The notes under the pieces are model-generated. The model had not been told where the DNA came from and did not search any database. It worked only from the letters and a program-made list of their open reading frames with translations. The position numbers and the translations under genes are program-made. Below, one piece after another: positions 1-7,964 of a DNA stretch of 62,369 nucleotides (positions within the stretch are counted from its first letter, which is position 1; each line of letters opens with the position of its first letter). The DNA comes from Nocardiopsis sp. CNT312 (GTDB taxonomy: Bacteria; Actinomycetota; Actinomycetes; Streptosporangiales; Streptosporangiaceae), in contig NZ_AZXF01000031.1 of the NCBI RefSeq assembly GCF_000515115.1, forward strand, positions 1-62,369. The letters run 5' to 3'.

Positions 1-66
1 GGTGGTGGCGGGCGACAGACGGAAAACAGCGCCACCAGGCGTCCGTTGAGGGTGGTGGCGGGCGAC
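1..66. repeat. Short direct repeat with hairpin at left edge
   Basis: GGTGGTGGCGGGCGAC occurs at 1-16 and again at 51-66. Between the copies, GCCACCA (31-37) can pair with TGGTGGC (53-59) around a loop that contains GTCCGTTGAGGG. A related copy of the 41-85 segment lies at about 41547-41590. The element sits just beyond the 3' end of the TetR gene. Its function is unknown and it may extend off the window. Confidence 0.45.
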
Positions 67-96
67 GGGCGGGCCGGCGAAGAACCACCAGCACGG

Positions 97-708
97 TCAA
101 TGACCGGGCTCCAGGGTGCTGAGTACCCGGGCGATATCGTCGGCGAACGCACGGGCGTCGGCGTCCTCCCGGCCCAGCACCTCGGCGACGGCGAGCAGCA
201 TACCGCCGCTCACCACGGTCAGGAGCGCCTCGTCCACGGGTTCGTCCGCCTTGCGGTACAGCGCCACATTGCGGTCGGTCCACTGGGTGAGCCGGACTCG
301 CAACTGGTAGTCGAAGCCGGGAGGGCCGTCTCCGCTGAAGAACAGGCGCGCGGTGTCCCGCTCATCGATGCATCCCAGCAGGTAGGCGTGCGCGGCGATG
401 TTCATCAGCCGGGTGGGGTCGCTCTCGCCCTCGGCGCGCGCCTGGAGCACCGCGTGGTGGGTGCGCTGCTGCTGGTGCCGCTGGAACTCCTCGTACAGGG
501 CGAAGTACAGGTCGGCCTTGCCCGTGAAGTGGTGGTAGAGGCTTCCCACACTGGCCCCGGCGACGGTGACGACCTCGCTCACGCCGGCCTTCGCGAAACC
601 GACGGTGCGGAACACCTGGGCAGCCGCCTTGAGCAAGGCACTGCGGGTGGCCGCGCCACGCGAGGACATCCGTGTAGGTTTGTCCGTTCTTTCCACTGTC
701 TGCCTCAC
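97..708 (-). CDS. TetR/AcrR family transcriptional regulator
   Basis: This is a 203-residue protein with the standard TetR layout. The N-terminal helix-turn-helix lies at about residues 17-62 and contains ALLKAAAQVF and VGSLYHHFTGKADLYFAL, the latter typical of the recognition helix and the following helix. The C-terminal ligand domain has no diagnostic motif, so the effector cannot be named. I took the GTG at 708, which is preceded by GGAG on the minus strand; an ATG at 669 with no Shine-Dalgarno sequence is the alternative. The gene is divergent from glpX, and a perfect palindrome in the shared region (733-747) could be its operator. That makes autoregulation plausible; control of glpX is only a possibility. 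Confidence 0.9.
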   Translation of the reverse strand: MRQTVERTDKPTRMSSRGAATRSALLKAAAQVFRTVGFAKAGVSEVVTVAGASVGSLYHHFTGKADLYFALYEEFQRHQQQRTHHAVLQARAEGESDPTRLMNIAAHAYLLGCIDERDTARLFFSGDGPPGFDYQLRVRLTQWTDRNVALYRKADEPVDEALLTVVSGGMLLAVAEVLGREDADARAFADDIARVLSTLEPGH

Positions 709-732
709 TCCACTCCGAATCCCGCCAGCCTA

Positions 733-747
733 GACGGTACATCCGTC
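733..747. promoter_or_regulatory. Palindrome GACGG-n5-CCGTC, candidate TetR operator
   Basis: A perfect 5-bp inverted repeat with spacer TACAT lies 25 bp upstream of the TetR start, overlapping the likely promoter. Size and placement fit a TetR self-operator. No binding evidence is available. Confidence 0.35.
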
Positions 748-802
748 ACATGGTCGCCGCAGGGCCCCGCGGAACCGCCCGTCCGCACCCTCGACGGCCC
801 GG

Positions 803-819
803 AGTCACATCGGGTGACT
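803..819. promoter_or_regulatory. Palindrome AGTCAC-n5-GTGACT upstream of glpX
   Basis: A perfect 6-bp inverted repeat lies 51 bp before the glpX start, immediately ahead of TACTCT (819-824), a plausible -10 element. A repressor or activator binding here would act on glpX. The regulator is unknown. Confidence 0.3.
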
Positions 820-869
820 ACTCTGGGGCAAAGCGCCCGCTCTGATTCCCTGACGGAAGGTGTCGCCCC

Positions 870-1889
870 ATGTCGCAGGCCAGTACCCCGCCCTCTCAGC
901 CGGCTCCCGACCGCAACCTCGCCCTGGAACTGGTTCGGGTCACCGAGACGGCCTCGCTGGCCGCCGCCCGCTGGGTGGGCAAGGGCGACAAGATCGGTGC
1001 CGACGGTGCGGCGGTGCGCGGGATGCGGCACATGATCAGCACGGTGTCCATGAACGGCACCGTGGTCATCGGCGAGGGGGAGAAGGACAACGCCCCCATG
1101 CTCTACAACGGTGAGCGCGTCGGCGACGGCGGCGGCCAGGAGTGGGACGTGGCGGTCGACCCGATCGACGGCACCACACTCACCGCCATGGGCATGCCCA
1201 ACGCCGTCTCCGTGATCGCTGTGAGCCCACGCCACACCATGTTCGACCCGTCCGCGGTGTTCTACATGGAGAAGCTCGCGACCGGGCCGGAGGCCGCCGA
1301 CAGTGTCGACATCGCCGCGCCGGTCACCGACAACGTCCGCGCGGTGGCCCGGGCCAAGGGCAAGAGCCCCCAGGACGTCACGGTCGTCATCCTGGACCGG
1401 CCCCGCCACAAGCAGATCGTGCAGGACGTGCGGGACGCGGGCGCGCGTATCAAGTTCATCAGCGACGGCGACGTCGCGGGCGCGATCATGGCGGCCCGTG
1501 AGGGGACCGGCGTGGATCTGCTGCTGGGCATCGGCGGCACCCCCGAGGGCATCATCACCGCCTGCGCGATGAAGTGTCTGGGCGGCGTCATCCAGGGCCG
1601 CCTGTGGCCGAAGGACGACGCCGAGCGGCGCGGTGCCCTCGAGGCCGGCCACGACCTGGACCGGGTCCTGCTCACCGACGACCTGGTCGCTTCCGAGGAC
1701 GTGTTCTTCGCGGCGACCGGCATCACCGACGGCGAACTCGTCGGGGGTGTGCGCTACGAGGCGTCCCGGGTCATCACCGACTCCCTGGTCATGCGCGGGC
1801 GCAGCGGCACCGTCCGCGAGGTGCGCAGCGAACACCGGTTGAGCAAGCTGTCGGCCTACAGCGGCGTCGACCTCACCTCCGCCCCCTGA
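870..1889 (+). CDS. glpX: Fructose-1,6-bisphosphatase class II (GlpX)
   Basis: This 339-residue enzyme hydrolyses fructose-1,6-bisphosphate to fructose-6-phosphate in gluconeogenesis and is normally the main FBPase in actinobacteria. Family signatures are present: [11 protein letters not shown] near residue 69, the metal-binding VDPIDGTTL at about 95-103, and GIGGTPEG near residue 215. Length matches the family. The ATG is preceded by GGAAGG about eight bases upstream. The gene is transcribed alone, divergently from the TetR gene. Fumarase follows about 4.5 kb downstream. Confidence 0.97.
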   Translation: MSQASTPPSQPAPDRNLALELVRVTETASLAAARWVGKGDKIGADGAAVRGMRHMISTVSMNGTVVIGEGEKDNAPMLYNGERVGDGGGQEWDVAVDPIDGTTLTAMGMPNAVSVIAVSPRHTMFDPSAVFYMEKLATGPEAADSVDIAAPVTDNVRAVARAKGKSPQDVTVVILDRPRHKQIVQDVRDAGARIKFISDGDVAGAIMAAREGTGVDLLLGIGGTPEGIITACAMKCLGGVIQGRLWPKDDAERRGALEAGHDLDRVLLTDDLVASEDVFFAATGITDGELVGGVRYEASRVITDSLVMRGRSGTVREVRSEHRLSKLSAYSGVDLTSAP

Positions 1890-2041
1890 GTCTCCGCGGG
1901 TCCGGCACGGGTGCGCGCCGGGCCGGACCCGCGAGACGCACCCATGCGGAAGAGGTGGGAACCCGGGCACACCGCACCGACGTCCCAGTTCATGTCCACA
2001 GGTGCGCACACCATGCCCCGTCTCTCTGCCCCGGAGGTCCG

Positions 2042-3721
2042 ATGTCTTCCCCGCAGTCCCCCCAGCAACCCCCGTGGCAGCCCGGACCGCCTGCCCAGGG
2101 CCTCCCACCCCCTCCGGGCGGAGCGCACGGGCAACCTCCCCGCGGCGGTGCCCCGATGGGTCCGCCGACCGGCGGTCCCCCGTGGGGCGGTCCGCCGCCC
2201 GTTCCCCCCTACGGCCCCGGACAGCCTCCGCCCCCGGGCGGCGGGGAGCGCCGCAACATGTGGTTGATCCCCTCCGCGGTCGGGGTCGCGGTGGTGGTCA
2301 TGGCGAGCACGGTGTGGGCCTCGGTCTCCCTCATCGACTTCGGCGGCCCCCAGCCCGAGTCGGTCCTGCCCGCGAGCTCAATCGCCTTCGGCAGGATCGA
2401 CCTGTCCATCGACGGCTCGCAGGCGATCGACCTGCTGGGCTTCGTGGACCGGCTGCCAGACGAACTCACCGAGGGGATGGGCGAACCCTCCGACGACATG
2501 ACGGCCACCTTCGCCGAGGGGTTCGTCGAGGTCTTCCCGGAGGCGAGCCAGAGCGAGGTCGAGGAATGGATCGGTGAGCGCGTCGGCTTCTCCGTGTGGC
2601 CGAGCACCGACGAGGAGGCCTCCCTCGGGATCGGCGCGACCTTCGCGGTGGCGGTGGCCGTGACCGACGAGCCCCTGGCGGAGGAGACCCTTTCCGGTGT
2701 GGCGGCGGCCCGGGACGACCTAGCCTACGAGATGGTGGACGGGTTCGCCGTCATGACGGACAACGACGCCGCCCTCACCGAGCGGACCAGGCAGATGGAG
2801 GCCCATGGGGCCCTGGCCGCCGACAGCGTCTTCTCCGGGGACCTGGCCGATGTTCCCGGCAGCAGCCTCGCCGTGGCCTGGGCAGACGTGTCTGGGGCCC
2901 TGGCTGTCGAGGAACTGGCCGCCGAACTCGAACTGGACGGCGTCGGCGACTTCGACGGCCGGATGACCGCGTCGGTGCGCGTGGACGGCGACTACCTGGA
3001 GGCGCGTATGGACGCCTTCGCCCTCCAGGTGGAGGGCACCGATGTGAGCTGGCTGTCCGGTTCCCCCGGGTCCGGCGTGGACGCGATGTCCTCCCTTCCG
3101 GAGAGCACGATCGCGGCCGTGGGCGCCGTCGGCCTGGACCGGGCACTGACCGACGCCTACAACAGCGGTGAGCTTGCGCTCGGCGGTGCGGAGCGGGCGG
3201 ACGTGGAGGCCATGTTCGATGCTTGGGGCGCCCCGCTCCCGGGCGGCTTCACCTCCCTGCTCGGCTCCTCCAGCACCCTGGGCATCACGAACATCGACCT
3301 GAACGGCCTGTTCAGCCGGAGCACCTACCACGGCGGCTTCGTGAGCCCCTCAGACGAGGCGTTCTCCTTCGTGTATCGGGCCGTGGGCGCCGACGAGCAG
3401 GTGCTGGGCACGTTCGTGGAGCAGAGCGCGACGGGCCCCTACTCCGACTCGCCGAGCGTGACCGCCGAGGGCGACACCGTGGTGGTCTCCCGGGGAGCCT
3501 CCGCCTCGGGGAGCCTGGGAGACGACCCGGTGTTCCAACAGACGATGCAGGACATGGACGACGCGGTGATCGCCGGGTTCTTCGACCTGCGCCAGGCGCT
3601 GGAGGGGACCGACGTGGCCGACGCCTCCCAGTGGGGAGCCCTGGGCCTGGCCGTGAGTGTCGTCGAGGACGGCCGGCACAGCAGCCTGGAGCTGCGCTGG
3701 GCACCCAGCGGCGGCGAGTAG
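2042..3721 (+). CDS. DUF3352 domain protein, membrane-anchored
   Basis: This 559-residue protein begins with a Pro/Gly-rich cytoplasmic segment (about residues 1-70), followed by one transmembrane helix at about 74-96 and a long extracytoplasmic region. That region starts with the typical DUF3352 opening (SSIAFGRIDLSID) and has the repeated acidic, Val/Ala-rich pattern of the family. I chose ATG 2042 because the coding signal upstream belongs to glpX in another frame, and the proline-rich leader is common in such proteins. The biochemical function of DUF3352 is unknown. It stands between glpX and a convergent ABC exporter, with no obvious operon partner. Confidence 0.8.
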   Translation: MSSPQSPQQPPWQPGPPAQGLPPPPGGAHGQPPRGGAPMGPPTGGPPWGGPPPVPPYGPGQPPPPGGGERRNMWLIPSAVGVAVVVMASTVWASVSLIDFGGPQPESVLPASSIAFGRIDLSIDGSQAIDLLGFVDRLPDELTEGMGEPSDDMTATFAEGFVEVFPEASQSEVEEWIGERVGFSVWPSTDEEASLGIGATFAVAVAVTDEPLAEETLSGVAAARDDLAYEMVDGFAVMTDNDAALTERTRQMEAHGALAADSVFSGDLADVPGSSLAVAWADVSGALAVEELAAELELDGVGDFDGRMTASVRVDGDYLEARMDAFALQVEGTDVSWLSGSPGSGVDAMSSLPESTIAAVGAVGLDRALTDAYNSGELALGGAERADVEAMFDAWGAPLPGGFTSLLGSSSTLGITNIDLNGLFSRSTYHGGFVSPSDEAFSFVYRAVGADEQVLGTFVEQSATGPYSDSPSVTAEGDTVVVSRGASASGSLGDDPVFQQTMQDMDDAVIAGFFDLRQALEGTDVADASQWGALGLAVSVVEDGRHSSLELRWAPSGGE

Positions 3722-3763
3722 GCCCGGGCGGGGCGCCCGGACCGCACGCCCCGCCCGTTCGGT

Positions 3764-4585
3764 TCAGCTCACGACACGGCGGCTCATCCGTCGCACCGCG
3801 GCCCACCAGATCACGGCGATGAAGAGCACCAGTACACCCGTGTGCAGGAGTGCGGTGTCCGTGGTGAGGCCGCCGAACACCGCCCCACGGATGAGCTCCA
3901 CAGCGTGGTAGAGCGGATTGGCCATGGCGGCCGTCTGCGCCCACGACGGCAGTTCGGTGAGCGGGAAGAAGGTGCCCGCCATGAGGAACAGCGGTGTGAA
4001 CAGTCCGCTGAACACGTAGTCCATGGAGCGGACCGAGCTGATCACCGCCGAGATCCAGATCCCGAAGAGCGCGAACGCGAACCCGGCGATGAAGGCGATG
4101 AGTGGCACCAGCACCACGCCGGGGCCCGGCCTCAGCCCGAAGCCGACCGCCACCAGCAGTGGAACGCAGCCGTACACGCCCGACCGCAGGGCCAGCCACA
4201 GGGCCTCACCCGTGACCAGTTCGCGCACGTCCACCGGTGCGGCGAGGATCCCCTCGTAGGTGTGCAGGAAGCGGCGTTTGATGAAGGTGTTGATCACCGC
4301 GGGCATCATCGACTGGAACATGACCGACACCGCCACGATGCCGGTGCCGAGGAAGTCGATGTAGTCGAACCCGGCCAGCGTCCCGATGAGGGCGCCCATG
4401 CCGAACCCGAAGGCGAGCAGGTACACGGTGGGTTCGACGACGGCGGCGAAGGTGGTCGACCGCCACGACTGCCCGTAGAGGATCCACTCCCGGGCGATCA
4501 CGCCCAGGACCGCGCTCGGCTCGAACCGTCCGGGCCGCTGGTGGGCCTCCGGGCGCGCGTCCTCGCGGGTCTGTTCCAGTGACAT
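3764..4585 (-). CDS. ABC-2 type transporter permease (DrrB-like)
   Basis: This 273-residue protein has about six hydrophobic helices and the ABC-2 permease pattern, including VYLLAFGFGMGAL and LMAGTFFPLTELPSW near the C-terminal part, which is characteristic of DrrB/NodJ-like exporters. Its start codon overlaps the stop of the upstream ATPase gene (ATGA, 4583-4587), so the two are translationally coupled and probably form one exporter. The substrate cannot be deduced. Daunorubicin-type resistance transporters are the nearest named family, but here a lipid, peptide or drug is equally possible. Confidence 0.93.
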   Translation of the reverse strand: MSLEQTREDARPEAHQRPGRFEPSAVLGVIAREWILYGQSWRSTTFAAVVEPTVYLLAFGFGMGALIGTLAGFDYIDFLGTGIVAVSVMFQSMMPAVINTFIKRRFLHTYEGILAAPVDVRELVTGEALWLALRSGVYGCVPLLVAVGFGLRPGPGVVLVPLIAFIAGFAFALFGIWISAVISSVRSMDYVFSGLFTPLFLMAGTFFPLTELPSWAQTAAMANPLYHAVELIRGAVFGGLTTDTALLHTGVLVLFIAVIWWAAVRRMSRRVVS

Positions 4586-5562
4586 CAGTCGAAACTCTCT
4601 CCGGTCAGGGTCACGAACACGTCCTCCAGGTTGCTGTCGCGGCGCTGCGGGGAACCGAGCCTCTCACGCAGGGAGTCAGGCAGCTCCTCGGCCCGCAGGA
4701 CGGACAGGGTCGTACCGGTGCGCCGGGTGGTGAACCCCTGGTCTCCGAGGAGGCGTTCGAGCGTGTCGACGCCCTCCTCCCCCGGGAGGTACTCCTCCAC
4801 GGTCGCACCGGCGTACTTGGCGACGAGGTCGGCGGGGGTGCCGCGTTCGACGACACGGCCCCGGGCCATGAGGGCGACCTCGTCGGAGAGGCGCTCGGCC
4901 TCCTCGATGTAGTGCGTGGACATCAGGACGGTGACGCCCTCGTCGCGCAGGGCGGAGATGACGCCCCACAAGTCCTGGCGCACCTGGGGGTCGAGGCCGA
5001 CGGTGGGTTCGTCCATGAGGACGAGTTCGGGACGGTGCAGCAGGGCCCGGACAATGAGCAGACGGCGGCGCATACCGCCGGACAGGGCGTCGACCCGGGT
5101 GTCGCCGCGCCCCTGGAGCTGGGCGAGCCGCATGGCCCGGCCGATGGCCTCCTTCCTGCTCCCGCGCGGGACCCGGTACAGGTACGAGAACATGCGCAGG
5201 TTCTGCTCGACGGTGAGTTCCTCGTCGAGGTTGTCGTGCTGAGGGACGACACCCATGCGGGCGCGCGCCCACTTGGACTCGTCGGGGACCGTGTGGCCGA
5301 GGATGCGGATCTCCCCCTCGTCCGCCAGGGACTGGGCGGTGAGCATCCGCATGGTGGTGGACTTGCCCGCGCCGTTGGGGCCGAGCAGCCCCATGACGAC
5401 GCCCCGGGGCACCTCCAATTCGAGTCCGTCGACGGCGGTGAGGGGGCCGAACCGCTTGACGACCCCTCTCAGGAGCAGGGCTGGGTCCGGCGGCGCCTGG
5501 CCGCGGGACGCACTCATGGCGGCGCTTCCGGGCACGCGCCGACCGGGTGAAGGTGAGCTCAT
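4585..5562 (-). CDS. ABC transporter ATP-binding protein (DrrA-like)
   Basis: This is a 325-residue nucleotide-binding subunit. It shows Walker A (GPNGAGKST), a Q-loop region (VVPQHDNLD), the signature LSGGMRRRL, and Walker B followed by the catalytic Glu (LVLMDEPTVGLDP). After the ATPase core comes a roughly 70-residue C-terminal extension, as in DrrA-type exporters. The start is uncertain: ATG 5562 gives 325 residues, while ATG 5517, preceded by GGAAG, gives 310. The gene is coupled to the permease downstream. It is divergent from the DUF1707 gene at 5701. Confidence 0.93.
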   Translation of the reverse strand: MSSPSPGRRVPGSAAMSASRGQAPPDPALLLRGVVKRFGPLTAVDGLELEVPRGVVMGLLGPNGAGKSTTMRMLTAQSLADEGEIRILGHTVPDESKWARARMGVVPQHDNLDEELTVEQNLRMFSYLYRVPRGSRKEAIGRAMRLAQLQGRGDTRVDALSGGMRRRLLIVRALLHRPELVLMDEPTVGLDPQVRQDLWGVISALRDEGVTVLMSTHYIEEAERLSDEVALMARGRVVERGTPADLVAKYAGATVEEYLPGEEGVDTLERLLGDQGFTTRRTGTTLSVLRAEELPDSLRERLGSPQRRDSNLEDVFVTLTGESFD

Positions 5563-5688
5563 GGGCTCAACCGTAGGCTTTTCCCGCCGCAGATTTCCAC
5601 CGCTTTTCCGAACCTGTGAACGAAGACCGGAGGGCGGCCCGCCCTCCGCCGCGACCGGACGGGAAGCCCTGCCCCGCCATCGACGCCC

Positions 5689-5700
5689 TAGAGTGACCCT
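5689..5700 (+). promoter_or_regulatory. Leaderless promoter of the DUF1707 gene
   Basis: TAGAGT (5689-5694) fits the actinobacterial -10 consensus TANNNT and ends six bases before the GTG at 5701. Transcription would therefore start at or next to the start codon, giving a leaderless mRNA. The -35 is weak. Confidence 0.45.
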
Positions 5701-6303
5701 GTGAGTGAGGAAACACCGCCCGCGCGGATTCGCGCCTCCCACAGGGACCGGGAGCGGGTTCTGAGGCTGCTCAGCGAGGCCGCCGCCGACGGCCGCCTGG
5801 ACCTCGCGGAGTTCGAGGAGCGCAGCGAACGGGCGCACACGGCCCGGACCCTGGGAGAGCTCCCCGCCCTCACCGGCGATCTCGTGCCCGAGGAGCTCCA
5901 GCCCGTGCGCCTGACCCTGCGGCCCGCCGTCGCCCTGTTCTCCACCGTCGCGCGCCGCGGCCGCTGGGTGGCCTCCCCGGGCGAGCACGTCGCCGCCCTG
6001 GCCGGGAGGGTGGAGGTCGACATGCGCCAGGCCGTGCTCCCGCGCAGCCATCACCGGATGACGGTGACCGCCGTCCTCGGGCGCGTGGAGATCACCGTCC
6101 CGGAGGGGGTCGAGGTACGCATGCGCGGCTGGTCGTTCCTGGGCCGGCGCACCAGTACCGCCCGGCCGTCCCGGCTGTCCGACCCGCCGGTCCTGGAGAT
6201 CGACGGTTTCAGCCTCCTGGGCGGGGTCCGGGTCCGCGCCCCCAGGCTCCGCCGGTTCCTCTCCTGGCGCGGTCGCACACGCCGACGCGGTATCGGGACC
6301 TGA
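5701..6303 (+). CDS. DUF1707 (SHOCT-like) domain protein
   Basis: This is a 200-residue protein. Residues about 7-60 carry the DUF1707 pattern: Arg-Ala-Ser-like opening, then LLSEAAADGRLDLAEFEER and a Thr-Leu-Gly-Glu-Leu segment ending in LTGDL. The C-terminal half has the Val/Ile-rich beta pattern (RVEITVPEGVEV) seen in the cell-wall-active-antibiotics-response/LiaF-type domain, suggesting membrane-stress sensing, which I infer only from the family. It starts with GTG six bases after a -10 element, so it is probably leaderless. A second, shorter DUF1707 protein is encoded at 55493. Confidence 0.85.
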   Translation: MSEETPPARIRASHRDRERVLRLLSEAAADGRLDLAEFEERSERAHTARTLGELPALTGDLVPEELQPVRLTLRPAVALFSTVARRGRWVASPGEHVAALAGRVEVDMRQAVLPRSHHRMTVTAVLGRVEITVPEGVEVRMRGWSFLGRRTSTARPSRLSDPPVLEIDGFSLLGGVRVRAPRLRRFLSWRGRTRRRGIGT

Positions 6304-6408
6304 TCATGACCTGGGCAACACCGCGAACACGAGGCGGAGTGATCGTGTGCGGATGTGGGTCTGGCAAGCTGTGGTTCACGAGTTTTCCCAGGAGGGATGG
6401 GTCCCAAC

Positions 6409-7800
6409 ATGAGTGAGTTCCGCATCGAGCACGACTCGATGGGCGAGGTCAAGGTCCCGGCCGAGGCCAAGTGGCGTGCCCAGACGCAGCGTGCCGTCGA
6501 GAACTTCCCGATCTCCGGCCAGGGCCTGGAGAACGCCCACGTCGCGGCCCTGGGCCAGATCAAGGCCGCCGCGGCCAAGGTCAACGCGGAGCTCGGCGTC
6601 ATCGGCGACGACCTCGGCAAGGCCATCCGCGAGGCGGCCCTGGAGGTCGCCGAGGGCACGTGGAACGACGAGTTCCCCATCGACGTGTTCCAGACAGGGT
6701 CCGGGACCTCCAGCAACATGAACACGAACGAGGTCGTGGCGACGGTCGCCAAGGAGCGCACCGGGCTGGACGTGCACCCCAACGACCACGTGAACGCGTC
6801 GCAGTCCTCCAACGACGTCTTCCCGTCCTCGATCCACATCGCCGCCACCTCCGCCGTGCAGAACGACCTGGTCCCGGCCCTGCGGCACCTGGAGGGCGAG
6901 CTCACCCGCAAGTCGGTCGAGTTCGCGACCGTGGTCAAGAGCGGGCGCACCCACCTGATGGACGCCACGCCGGTCACCCTCGGCCAGGAGTTCGCCGGGT
7001 TCGCCGCCCAGGTGCGCTACGGCGTCGAGCGGCTGGAGGCCGTCCTGCCCCGCGTGGCCGAGCTTCCGCTGGGCGGTACCGCGGTGGGGACCGGCATCAA
7101 CACCCCGGACGGCTTCGCCGCCCGGGTCATCGCCGAGATCGCTTCGAACACCGGTCTGCCGCTGACCGAGGCCCGGGACCACTTCGAGGCGCAGGGCGCC
7201 CGCGACGGCCTCGTCGAGCTGTCCGGCCAGCTGCGGACCATCGCGGTGGGCTTCGCCAAGATCGCCAACGACATCCGCTGGATGGGGTCGGGCCCCACCA
7301 CCGGCCTGACCGAGATCTTCCTGCCCGACCTCCAGCCCGGTTCGTCGATCATGCCGGGCAAGGTCAACCCGGTGCTGTGCGAGGCCATGCTCCAGGTGTC
7401 CTCCCAGGTCGTGGGCAACGACGCCGCGGTGGCCTTCGGAGGCGCCAGCGGCAACTTCGAGCTGAACGTCCAACTGCCGGTGATCGCCCGCAACGTGCTG
7501 GAGTCGATCCGCCTGCTGGCCAACGTCTCCCGGGTGTTCGCCGACCGCTGTGTGGCGGGGATCAGGGCCAACGAGGAGCAGTGCCGCACCTACGCGGAGT
7601 CCTCCCCCTCGATCGTCACGCCGCTCAACCGCTACATCGGCTACGAGGAGGCCGCCAAGGTCGCCAAGCAGTCTCTGGCCGAGCGCAAGACCATCCGGCA
7701 GGTGGTCATCGAGCGCGGCTACGTCGCCGACGGCAAGCTCACCGAGGAGCAGCTCGACACCGCTCTCGACGTTCTCAAGATGACCAACGCACGGCTGTAG
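6409..7800 (+). CDS. fumC: Class II fumarate hydratase
   Basis: This 463-residue iron-independent fumarase converts fumarate to L-malate in the TCA cycle. Diagnostic stretches are [13 protein letters not shown], the [14 protein letters not shown] active-site region, and the fumarase/aspartase signature [11 protein letters not shown] at about residues 311-321. ATG 6409 was preferred over ATG 6397 because the AGGAGG at 6390-6395 has usable spacing only to 6409. A strong terminator hairpin follows the stop, so the gene is probably monocistronic. Confidence 0.97.
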   Translation: MSEFRIEHDSMGEVKVPAEAKWRAQTQRAVENFPISGQGLENAHVAALGQIKAAAAKVNAELGVIGDDLGKAIREAALEVAEGTWNDEFPIDVFQTGSGTSSNMNTNEVVATVAKERTGLDVHPNDHVNASQSSNDVFPSSIHIAATSAVQNDLVPALRHLEGELTRKSVEFATVVKSGRTHLMDATPVTLGQEFAGFAAQVRYGVERLEAVLPRVAELPLGGTAVGTGINTPDGFAARVIAEIASNTGLPLTEARDHFEAQGARDGLVELSGQLRTIAVGFAKIANDIRWMGSGPTTGLTEIFLPDLQPGSSIMPGKVNPVLCEAMLQVSSQVVGNDAAVAFGGASGNFELNVQLPVIARNVLESIRLLANVSRVFADRCVAGIRANEEQCRTYAESSPSIVTPLNRYIGYEEAAKVAKQSLAERKTIRQVVIERGYVADGKLTEEQLDTALDVLKMTNARL

Positions 7801-7813
7801 TCCGCCGCGTACC

Positions 7814-7851
7814 CGTGTGAGGGCGCCCCGCAGGTGCGGGGCCCTCACACG
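7814..7851 (+). terminator. Terminator hairpin after fumC
   Basis: CGTGTGAGGG (7814-7823) pairs perfectly with CCCTCACACG (7842-7851), extended internally by CCCCGC/GCGGGG around an AGGT loop. There is no long U-tract, as is common for actinobacterial terminators. Confidence 0.75.
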
Positions 7852-7917
7852 TGCGCTGCAGTATCTCGGTTCGGTTCCGGCTCCCGGCGCGGGGAACCGT
7901 TAGGCTCTGTCCGGTAT

Positions 7918-7946
7918 CTGACATTCTTGCCGAAGCACCCTAGAGC
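7918..7946 (+). promoter_or_regulatory. Promoter of Ser/Thr kinase gene
   Basis: CTGACA (7918-7923), a 17-bp spacer and TAGAGC (7941-7946) form a near-consensus housekeeping promoter. The start would fall about 12 bases before the ATG at 7965, leaving room for the GAGAGGG ribosome-binding site. Confidence 0.5.
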
Positions 7947-7964
7947 CCGCCGAGAGGGCAGTAC

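Noticed and set aside
705..2108. 467-codon open frame antisense to glpX
   Set aside because: Its product is low-complexity Gly/Arg/Val/His sequence with no family resemblance, mirroring the strong glpX codon pattern. It is a GC-rich shadow frame, like those opposite fumC (6376-7848), the first kinase (8499-9911) and the large membrane protein (11752-13572).
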